From NCBI GenBank assembly GCA_038501625.1, contig JAZAYU010000177.1, positions 705,039 to 769,038 of the forward strand: a stretch of DNA of 64,000 nucleotides. The letters run 5' to 3'. Positions 44,415 through 54,200 of this stretch are shown here, in pieces. The notes under the pieces were generated by a model that did not search any database, was not told the DNA's origin, and saw nothing but the letters and a program-made list of their open reading frames with translations. Positions within the stretch are counted from its first letter, which is position 1. Each line of letters begins with the position of its first letter. The translations under genes were made by a program, and so were the position numbers. The DNA comes from Corbicula japonica (lineage: Eukaryota; Mollusca; Bivalvia; Venerida; Cyrenidae).

Positions 44415-46862
44415 ATGGAGAATAAAGGTAATTAAATTATTTTAAAATGCATAGTTTTAGTGTGTTGAGGTTTAAGATTTGACCATTTATATCTTAAACT
44501 AAATAAAAAAAGAGAAGATATTTCTGAACAAGAAATATCTTTAAAAAAGATAAACGGCGTTGATGGAAAAGATTTTTATATATAAGAAAGAAAGAAATAA
44601 AGAGCGTGCAAAAATTTCGTCTGGTGATAATACGTCGATTTAAGAAGAATGTCTAACATTAACTGTACATTCAGATTCAATAAAATAACTCTTGTAGAGT
44701 TAGTACTAATGACGAATAAATGTTATTAAAATACAATAAATGAAAATAATAACAACTTCTATTGACGGGGAGTATATATTGCTCTTTTGAAAATGTTTCT
44801 ATTTGACGTAAGGTGTTTCACATCGAAGCCGCCTATGAAACGAAGACACATAATGTCAAATAACAATGTGGCACTGTGTGAACATGGCTATACGTTTGAC
44901 GATCGTCATTCAAATTGAATTCGACGTTCGACAATCAAATTAAATTCGACGGTAAATATTCAAATTGAATTCGACGTTCGACATACAAATTGAATTCGAC
45001 GTTCGACGTTCAAACAGGAAATACGGTCTGTTAGTCCGTATGTCACATAATGCCCAGCAGCACAGATATTCAAACAGGCGAATTGAGAGACGGAAGAACG
45101 AAACAAAGACGGAACGTCATTCGGAAAAGTGTAGTCTCAGTTTATCCACATGTGCCAAAGTTTTCCGATTTCAGGAAATACACAGCCTCCCCCGTACACC
45201 GCAAGCAGCACGGGATATCCTATGCCTACTCAATCTGGAGGTCTGGCTAATCCAGGCTACATAGGTCCGGGCGACCCTGGTGTGCCAAGTCAGGGACATT
45301 TTGTCGGTCAACAACAGATGGCCATGAACAACATTGTGGTATTGTACGATTTCTTGAATTTATATTAAAGTTTGGTTATTAAAAAGTAGAAAGTTTCAAT
45401 CTTGGTCACGTATCAAAACGAAAACAAAATGATTGTTTTCAAATACATGTATCACAAAAAATAATATCAATTGTAAGACCTCTAAACAAAGTAAAAGTGA
45501 TTTAACATGCTTACGCAGTCAACGTACCACACGATAACCACAATTTCTTCAACAATACATGTAATATACAACGATATTTTCAGGTAACTCAAGTTGGGGG
45601 ATATGTTGGGCCTATCTACCAGCCAATACCTTACGACTACACTACACAGGCGTGGATTGCTTGCCTGTGCTGCTTCTGGCCTACGGGATTACTGGCAATC
45701 ATGAAAGCGTCGGAGGTATGTGAATAATATAATCATGTAACGTTAGTCAGTATGCCATTCACAACATTCCGAATATTTCCTAAATGTACGTAACTGTTAT
45801 TCGTTTTTACTTAAAGGGGCATTCCGGACAATGAGATATATATTGAACTGCAAATATTTACACATTTCCTTCAAATCAGTAAATAATTTTGAAAATTTGA
45901 CCAGAAATAACTGACCTATAGCTATTTAAAGTTGCTAATTTGTTGTTTTTTGGAGGCAGCCGTTTTGAATGGTGACCAGTTACATAATCGATTCTTGTGC
46001 ACAAATAATTTGCTGTAAGTTTATCTGAATATTCCATCATATATTTAGTGTATATATATGTAGCACACAGTTTTTTATCAATATTAAACTGATATATCTC
46101 GGCAACCAGTTGACCGATTTTAATTTTTTTTTCATTTTGTTTAGTTTTAAATTGCCTTTACAATGATAACTGAAAACAATATTCCGGATTACCTCAGAGT
46201 CTTTAAATTATATCTTGTGGCATTCCTGAACGTCTGAAGTAAGTGACTGCGGCATTCCTGAACGTCTGAAGTAAGTGACTGCGGCATTTCTGAAAGCATT
46301 TTAATTACGACGCATGCCGGTGGAATTCCTAAATGACTGTACGCGTTCCCTTTCGGCAAAAACCTATAATGACATCCTCTATGTGTACCGTTGCCGAGGC
46401 GGATTAAAAGTTGTGCCATAAGAATGGCAAATGTAACTCATTTTGTTACATAATTATCGTCACGGTTGTGTAGATTATAGTGGTAACCGCAAAATGAGTA
46501 TAAACATAATAACGATATTTCAAAACTAGCAGATAAATGAAACAAAGTCGTAAGTTTTTGTTTAATGATGTTATGCTCTTTAATACTGTTTTATTATAGA
46601 CACAATACTCTTCTTTAGATGTTTACTAAGATTTCTTGAAATCGATTTTCTGTTTCAGTCACGTGATGCTCTGGCACGCGGTGATCTCGCGGGCGCGCAC
46701 TCTGCCTCAAACAGCGCGAAAACAATGGTGAGGATCAGTTATGTGGCGGGGATCCTGTCCTTAGTTGTTGCGATAATAGTCATAGGCGTATATTTCGGCG
46801 TGGTTTTGAACAGCATCGACGAGTGCACTTCTTATATCAACGGAATTAAATATGACTGCTAA
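44415..46862 (+). CDS. CD225/dispanin-domain membrane protein, copy D (intact)
   Basis: Four in-phase exons: 44415-44427 (ATGGAGAATAAAG, donor GTAATT), 45175-45338, 45584-45715, 46659-46862; 513 nt, 170 residues. The N-terminus MENKGNTQPPPYTASS has the PPPY motif, then GGLANPGYIGPGDPG and a Gln/Met-rich end. The CD225 exon (44 codons) is nearly identical to copy B: YDYTTQAWIACLCCFWPTGL, LAIMKASE. The last exon has SRDALARGDLAGAHSASNSA and a second hydrophobic helix (VAIIVIGVYFGVVL). Unlike A and B it carries about 20 further residues with two cysteines (ECTSYINGIKYDC), which would lie outside or in the lumen if topology follows IFITM-like models. AATAAA at 47345 is a candidate poly(A) site. 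Function beyond membership in the PRRT1/SynDIG/IFITM superfamily is unknown. Confidence 0.9.
44911..45015. repeat. 25-bp minisatellite in copy D intron 1
   Basis: CAAATTGAATTCGACGTTCG units start at 44911, 44936, 44961 and 44986, exactly 25 bp apart. Confidence 0.95.
46219..46290. repeat. 32-bp direct duplication in copy D intron 3
   Basis: GGCATTCCTGAACGTCTGAA + GTAAGTGACTGC is repeated perfectly at 46219 and 46251, and a third partial unit starts at 46283. Confidence 0.95.
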
Positions 46863-47344
46863 TGGGTACATTTGTTCACGAAACCCAGACGGTTCAAAAT
46901 ACCAACTTTCTTTAAATTTAATATATAGATTATTCGTTTAATGAATTGGCATTGTTTGAAGATTTCAATGTGATAATAATATTAAGAGTAGAATCACAGG
47001 CACCTGCATTGCCATTAGAAAATATGAATATCTAGAGCAGCGAAAACCCCCGTGTCAACGCTGGAGCTTGAAAATTCTTGTAACGGTTAGGTGGGTGGGA
47101 TACGATTGCGTTGCATTCCTGTGTTTTTTTTACTCGTATATGCAAGGTAAAATGTTATATATGTGGTATCTGGATAGAAATACAGGTTCCTGTGATAAAA
47201 GGTCAATCTTCTGCTCACAGTGACACAACGAACATTATAACTCTGTTTATTATCATGCTTTGTTTATTCTGTTGATTGTGAGATTGTTTTACAAAATTGG
47301 GATAAACAGTATACAAATATTCATTTTTAAATTATAGATTGTGT

Positions 47345-47350
47345 AATAAA
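47345..47350 (+). promoter_or_regulatory. Poly(A) signal candidate for CD225 copy D
   Basis: AATAAA about 480 nt after the copy D stop. Confidence 0.4.
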
Positions 47351-47608
47351 TATTGCATATTTAATGTATAGATAACTCCATTGTAATACAAATACAGCGT
47401 CAGCGCCTGGCCGACCTTGCAAGAGACATACGCTCGAAAAAACACATTGGTGCAAGACAAGAAAGTTTAAGGTTTTGCAAACATGCTCCTTGGGTGGGTT
47501 AATGCAAAAACAAAAACGTAGATTTTTTTAGAAAGTTGAATTCTTTTCGAAATTAAAATTAGACCATAAAATTACAAACATTATTCTGTATATTAATATG
47601 TTGGGTAT

Positions 47609-48530
47609 CTTAACAACTTTCCTAAGTATACACCTGCGTACTAGGGCATTAGTGGCTTGATAATTGAACTATTGCTCTAAAACTTTCAATAAACATGCAA
47701 GTAATACTAACTGATTTATTAATAAACATTATTCAAAATGACTGACAACTTACTGCTCACAATCATTTAGAATACAGACATTCACAGAAAACAAATTTAC
47801 AATATCAGTTAATGACGCATATGGTCACCTTCAGCGATGAACGGTTAAATAGCGAAAAAGCGGATTTTTTTATGATCATGGGTGATCAGTTATAATGCAG
47901 TGGGTTCAATGCACAAGTGGACTGTAGCAATTTTAATCCAATGGAACTTAAATTCTGCAGAATATCAGCGACAAGTCCTTGTTCCGGTTGTCCCTCCACG
48001 TCTTCAAGCCCAAAGATGCATGCAGTTTATGCATGATGGTGCATGATGGTGCACCGTGTCATCGTTCGGCGAACACCAGACGTTTTTTAAGGTGAACAAC
48101 GTCAGAATATTTCCATGTTGCGCTAGGACTCCGGATCTAAATCTAATTGATAATCTGTTGTGTGATCTTGGAAGAGGCGTACGAAACAGGAGAGACCAAC
48201 CATGCAACTTGAAAATGGGTTTCTTCAGGAATGGTCTTAAGATTCATAAAGAAGTCATTCAACACTATATTAGTTAAATGAGATCAACGTGTCTTGCAGT
48301 TATACGCGGTGTTGGTCATACTCTTTATATACTGATGTGAATTTGTAATCTGGGGGTCCCAGTACTCTAAATGATTGTGAGAAGTCAGTTGTCTGTCATT
48401 TTCAAAACTGTTTTACTGATAAATCAGTTAGTATTTATTGCATGTTTTATTGAAAGTTTTGGAGCAATAGTTCAATTATCAAGCCAGTAATGCCCCAGTG
48501 CGCAAGTGTATACTTAGGAAAGTTGTTAAG
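47609..48530 (+). mobile_element. Decayed Tc1/mariner-like transposon with about 180-bp inverted repeats
   Basis: Left CTTAACAACTTTCCTAAGTA is mirrored by TACTTAGGAAAGTTGTTAAG. The match extends through GCTTGATAATTGAACTATTG and CACAATCATTTAGA to about 180 bp per side. The interior (about 47930-48280) is a frameshifted transposase 3' part: MHDGAPCH in one frame, then NNVRIFPCCARTPDLNLIDN and LGRGVRNR in another, matching the Tc1 catalytic region (DGAPCH, then SPDLNPIENLW). The second catalytic Asp and the third-position acidic residue are altered in context and the N-terminal part is missing, so it is dead. The flanking dinucleotide is not a clean TA. Confidence 0.8.
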
Positions 48531-48769
48531 TGAAATACATGTAGCAACACAACTCAAAAGATAAACACAAGTGAATTGTATAGGTTAAAGTATTTGCGTC
48601 CATTCGCTATACTGAAGATGATATTAGCAAAAGTAACGTGTGCAAAAGCTGATCAATATATCTATCTACAAAACGTTCTCACAGGAAGATCAACGACATT
48701 AAAGAAACGTAAAGATATATAACGTCAATTTTCTGTTTTAAAGTTTGGATGCTCAAGTTATTTCAACTA

Positions 48770-50390
48770 GAATGTTGTGTTCCGCGGAACACATGTGTCG
48801 CCTGCATGGAAAAAGTTGAAATGTGGGCCTATTTTAATCATATATAATAAAAATATTTCATTTAAGTTGATTTCAATACTAGACCACAGAACACATGTGA
48901 CATCTAAATTGCATTTAAAAGGGGAATAACTATAATAATGGTGAAACCCGAGTTATCATCTTCAAAAATTGGTTTGTGCACGCAGATGAGTTTTTCAAAG
49001 TATTAAGTGAATTGAACAAGTACTTTCCATTTTACAGGCAACACTAAGTTTCATGTGAAAGTTGCATTTGAAAGGGACATAACTCAAAAAATATTCAAAC
49101 AGGAGTTATAATTTTTGTAGTTCTCGATCGCACTGTTCATGTTGATGATACAATCCAAGTATTCAATGAATAGGGCAAGTAATTTCAAATATTACGCAAC
49201 ATTAAGTTTCATGTGAAATTTGCATTTGAAAAAAAAGTCAAATAGGAGTTATGATTCTTGTTGTAACCCATGTTGTTGTTCATGAAGATGATATATTCGA
49301 TGAGTGAATAGGACAAGTACTTTAAAAGTTATAGGCAACATTAAGTTTCATGTTAAAGTTGTATATTAAAGGGACACAACTCATAAAATAGTCCAGCAGG
49401 AGTTATCATTCTTGTTCTTCATAATGACGCTTTTCATGAAGATGATTTATTTCGAATATCAAGTGAATTTTCAAAGTTAAAGTCAACATTAAGTTTCATG
49501 TTAAAGTTGCATTTGGAAGGTGGATTACTCAAAGTATAATCAAACAGGAGTTATGATTCTTTTTGTTACCAATGTTGTTGATCATGCTGATAATGTATTC
49601 CAAGTATGAAGTGAATAGGACAAGTACTTTCAAATTTATAGGCAACATTAAGTTTCATGTTAAAGTTGCATTTGAAAGGGGCATAACTCCAAAATATTGA
49701 AACTGGTGTTATCATTCTTGTCGTCACAGATGGAGTTGTTCATGCTGATGATATATTCCAAGTATGAAGTGAATAGGACAAGTACTTTCAAAGTTAAGGC
49801 AACATTAAGTTTCAGGTTAAAGTTGCATTTGAAAGGGGCAAAACTCAAATAATATTGAAACTGGAGTTATCATTCTTGTTGTCGTAGATGGCATTGTTCA
49901 TGCTGATGATATATTCCAAGTATGAATTGAATAGAACAAGTATAATCAAAGTTATAGGCAACATTAAGTTTCCGGTTAAAGTAGCATTTGAAAGGGGCAT
50001 AACTATAAAAATATTGAAACTGGAGTTATCATTCTTGTCGTCACAGATGGCATTGTTCATGCTGATGATATATTCCAAGTACAAAGTGAATAGGACAAGT
50101 ACTTTCAAAGTTATAGGCAACATTAAGTTTCAGATTAAAGTTGCATTTGAAAGGGGCATAACTCAAAAAATATTGAAACTGGAGTTATCATTCTTCTCGT
50201 CACAGATGGCATTGTTCAAGCTGATGATATATTCCATGTATGAAGTGAATAGGTCAAGTTCTTTCAAAGTTATAGGCAACATTAAGTTTCAGATTAAAGT
50301 TGGGGGACTACCGGACGACGGCACCGACGACGACGACGACGACGCCGCCGGACAATAGCATCCCTATGTGTCTATCTGCTATCGCAGGCG
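48770..50390 (+). mobile_element. Pearl-like element with a 158-bp core tandem array
   Basis: Begins with TTCAACTAGAATGTTGTGTTC + CGCGGAACACATGTG. It continues with about eight units of about 158 bp (GGCAACATTAAGTTTCATGT, TTAAAGTTGCATTTGAAAGG, GGCATAACTC, GGAGTTATCATTCTTGT, TTCATGCTGATGATATATTC). The last unit runs into a GGGGGACTACCGGACGACGG + (GAC)n + CCGGACAATAGCATCCCTAT terminus. Units on the left are diverged and those on the right are nearly identical. A conserved left end, a core tandem array and a fixed right end match descriptions of bivalve pearl elements (non-autonomous, Helitron/Helentron-related); the assignment is by architecture only. A 156-codon frame across the array is repeat-derived. 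Confidence 0.75.
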
Positions 50391-50799
50391 ACACAAAAAG
50401 TGCTTTATTTACATAGAACAGACATACACAAAGCAAATACCGTTTGCACGAGAACTCTGGAATCAATGTTTTAAAAGCTGGAATGTGCCATTTTTCAACA
50501 TTCGAGTATTTTAATGAAAATTTGCATGCAGTAAATTGATCATATATTTTCAATATGGAACTGAATATCTCGTCAAAATATTTGGATTTGTCTCAAAGAA
50601 AAAGGAGTTCGAAAGTGGCCACTAACGGTGTTTGTGGACATGACATCTAAAGAAGCGTTACTGAATGTTTTCTACTATAACTTTGACGTCTTTCGAATGT
50701 TCTGTTTTCTGTTTGTATAACATTGTACAGAATTAAATTCTATCTCATGTAGAAAAATGATACCTATAAAACTTATTACACTCATTAATGAAATTTTGC

Positions 50800-51366
50800 G
50801 GTCGTCTGTCAAAATAATGTCAGAAACTTTAAGTAGAACATCAAAATGTTTAGACCTTTAAACCGAAAGTAGACAGGAAGTGACTTTTTTTTCGAATGTC
50901 TTGAAAACCCTTACATTCTATTGACGAATTGCCACAACTTTTTGTAGATAAGCATAATATACTTATTTCAGGTATGAGTTATTTTGGTATATTGTCTATG
51001 AATTTCAGAGTTTTCATGCAAACGATTTTTCTTTTTGTTTCAGTATGTGCATTTTAATCAGAACATGAGTTAAACTGAACTGTGCCCAAGATCATAAAAC
51101 TAAATCTGGAGATCAGTCTCAAATCTCAAGCATCTGATTGGCTGAAATGGCGACCTGTCGCCATTTCAGCCAATCAGATCCTTGAGATTTGAGACTGATC
51201 TCAAAACTTAGTTTTATGATCTTGGGCCCTGAGCTTGCAAGCATTACTTCACCCTCAGATTAATACATTTCTTCACTAAAATCAAGGTGGTAATGAGTAT
51301 TTTCCCCAAAATTAGTTTTGAAATTTTAGCCAGTTTTCGCCATTTGCAATGTTTGATTCCCCTTAA
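50800..51366. mobile_element. Second copy of the long-TIR element (as at 15187), with a nested family 2 MITE
   Basis: Collinear with 15270-15642 (CTTGAAAACCCTTACATT, GACGAATTG, ATACTTATTTCAGGTATGAG, then AAGGTGGTAATGAGTATTTT..CAGTTTTCGCCATTTGCAAT). Its left terminal repeat is missing, and it is interrupted at 51083-51230 by a family 2 palindrome. Confidence 0.8.
51083..51230. repeat. Family 2 palindromic MITE, nested
   Basis: Complete copy: TGCCCAAGATCATAAAACTA and TAGTTTTATGATCTTGGGCC. The centre GATTGGCTGAAATGGCGACC mirrors GTCGCCATTTCAGCCAATC. Confidence 0.9.
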
Positions 51367-51456
51367 CATATCATGTCATAATGGAATTTTACCGTTCCGG
51401 AATAACACGTATTTTCTGTATTCATGTATATCTGTACAATTTCGAATATTCTGTTA

Positions 51457-52987
51457 AGGCCTCCTCACACTTGCGTATACTGGCGAATAGGGCTTGGGCA
51501 AAATTCGTTTCCATCAGTATATGTACGTTGTACATCGTTGGTGGTTTTCGTGTGAATGCGTATATGAGCGTAATCAATCCTTGCGATTTGCCTAGTTCGT
51601 CGAAAAATTTTGAACATGTTTAAAAAATTGTGGCGCTTAAAAGTTTCGCCCGTGATTGGTTAACATTCGTTTCAATATGCTAAACAATCACAACGTCTTC
51701 GCACAGCTTTCGTCAACTTGCGTTAGAGTTCGCACGTCAGGTTCGGATTAGCATACATTTGCATAATTTGCAAATAATTTGCATATCAAGCGGTCGAGGG
51801 CGATATCATGACGAATCTGTGCGACAGTTTGAGAAACATAGCGAATAATTACGTATTGTAACTAACTCAATCCGGTTTCACGGCGAATGAAAGCGAATTG
51901 GAACAATTGGTTGACGTTCTGGAAACGAACGGCATACGCTTGCGTACGAATCATTACTTATAGTAATAAGACATACGAATCATAACGCATCTTAATTTCT
52001 TGAGTGGTTTTTAGATTCTGAACACTTTAATTTCATATGGAAAAGGATGAAGCTAAATAACAATATTTTAGTTATTCCTTCGTCAGAATGGAAGATAAAC
52101 AACGCTTGAGGATAAAATATAATAGCTGATGTGGTTCATCAATAAGTCTCCCAAAACATCTTAATATTCACAAGTTCATCGGACGCCATGTAGAAGTGGA
52201 GCCGGAGCGCGTCCCATCTGGAGAAGACTACGGCTGCATTCCGAGATACAGTGCCAACTTGGCAGCATTCTATGATTACCTGATAAATGAACTCAAAAGA
52301 GATCATTTTAAAACCTTAAAGAAATTCTTCTGCATGACAACTGAACTGTTTGATGAAATGTTCGAGGGTGTTGGAAACAACACACTTGATACCTGCAGCC
52401 CTTGGATCCAGACCTCAAGATATCTGCAACACATCGCCACCTGATATAAGTATTAAGACAAAAATCAAAATTGAAATTTAGCGTAATTTAGCGAATATAT
52501 TTTAGGTTATTAAAGCACTTTGATTTCGAAAAAAAAACAACAAAAACAATATTAAATCAAAGTCAAATTCAAATTAAGTCAATAAATAATAAATTAAAAA
52601 ACAACTCATAAAGCATTTGGATAATAATTACATATTATCACATCAGTACACTTAAAGGGATTCACCATATTGTCCATTGTTTTCCTCTATAGCCTTCATT
52701 TCAAACAAGAAAAAACGTCGCCACATGCCGAAAACCAGGTTTTCATTTAATACTTATACTTTTATAAAGAAAATATCTGGTTAATAACTGTTAAAACTGA
52801 CAGAAAGAAAGTTAAGTTTGGAAGCCAATTATTAGTAAACATCAGAACTTCGCAATTATAAGGAAATGAGCCATGTCTTGAAAAAATTGGTCTTATTGTG
52901 CTCTTATTGTCTAATTCGCAAGTATTGACAAATTTACTCAATTTGCCGGGCTGCGTTGAATGGATTCGCCTATGTGTGAGGAGGCCT
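51457..52987 (+). mobile_element. PIF/Harbinger-like transposon, degenerate
   Basis: Terminal inverted repeat AGGCCTCCTCACAC at the left and GTGTGAGGAGGCCT at the right, flanked by TTA on both sides (51454-51456 and 52988-52990). That is the 3-bp target duplication expected of PIF/Harbinger elements. Length 1531 bp. The only coding remnant is at 52196-52444. Confidence 0.85.
52196..52444 (+). pseudogene. N-terminal fragment of a Harbinger-type transposase
   Basis: 82 codons: FYDYLINELKRDHFKTLKKF and MTTELFDEMFEGVGNNT resemble the start of DDE_Tnp_4/HARBI1-like transposases (FRM.PELFDELL..VGP pattern). The catalytic DDE region is absent, so it has no activity. Position inside the TTA-flanked element supports the identification. 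Confidence 0.65.
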
Positions 52988-52990
52988 TTA

Positions 52991-54200
52991 GCGTGAAACT
53001 TGGTTGAGACGAAACTTTACCTTACCTAAATAAGAATTTGCGAAGTAAAATGTGTATTTCAAGTGATCATATTATCGTTAAATAATTTAGCAAACCGCTA
53101 CTCTATAAATATAACTCGGAATGATCTTACGTGAGGGAGAGGCGAATTCAATAGTTTCCAGTGATCAATAGAACATGACGAAAAGTTTTCGCTGAGAAAC
53201 CATATTTAAATATTCCTGTCTGCCACGTGACTGTGAATGTATCGATAACATACTATATTTTGAGGACAATAATATAAGAAAACCGAAACGCATTAAATCT
53301 CACTTTGGAAAATTACAAGTATACGTACTATTACAAGTCACTTTTCTCAAACGATTTTCATAAAAAGTGTCGTGTACGTGAACTTGTAGCTACAGGTACC
53401 CGTGTAATGTAACAGGGAACTTATATTAATAATTTACCGTGTTATATCATAGAATTCCTTCCTTTCTTTTACAAAAACCAAAAAAAAATTGTGTCAGGAA
53501 GGTGAGAATTAAACGATAATTAGATGTTTCTAATTATAAGTACTTAATAGTTTACACTAAATGCAATTAACTTTTGACACTAAGAGCACGTCCGTTACTC
53601 TGAGAAATTAACAATGAGAATTTTAATTATCTAAGATTGGATCAGACTTGCTCATTAAAATTACCGAAAACATAATTTCTAATTAACTTAATGTTTCCTC
53701 TATAAATTAACAACACAGTTAGTCAGCAGTATCATTCACCAATAAGGAAAACACAAGATTAAGTAAGTGCAATTTTAATTGTTGATGTTTGTTTTGTGTG
53801 TTACATTTCTTCCAAACATAATTAATAAACTCATTGAATTTGAATATTAACTTTCCATACCAGTAACTTATATACTGCTGACAGCAAGAAATATTTACAA
53901 CAATTATTTGCAAACAAATAATATTACCACCATGTAATAATTTCCTGAAAGAAAAAGTTACATGATAAATCAACAGTATATAATGTTAAAACCTGAAAAC
54001 AACACAAATGCATTTAAATTATTCAATATTTTCAACTATAATTGAGTGGGTTTCAAAATAATGAAGACATTCCTTCTTTTTCATAAAATGTTGAAGGACA
54101 TAACAATAATATTTTACATTCAAAAGTTGTGTTTTGGTGTTGCTAAATTTATTGCAAAGTTTCAACTTGAGTGTGTTATAGCTATAAAACAGGTAAAAAA
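52991..54200. other. AT-rich, no gene seen
   Basis: Short frames only. No inverted ends or exon signals recognised. Confidence 0.45.

Noticed and set aside
49888..50358. 156-codon frame with an acidic Asp-rich end
   Set aside because: It lies wholly in the 158-bp pearl-like array; the Asp tract is the GAC repeat of the element's terminus.
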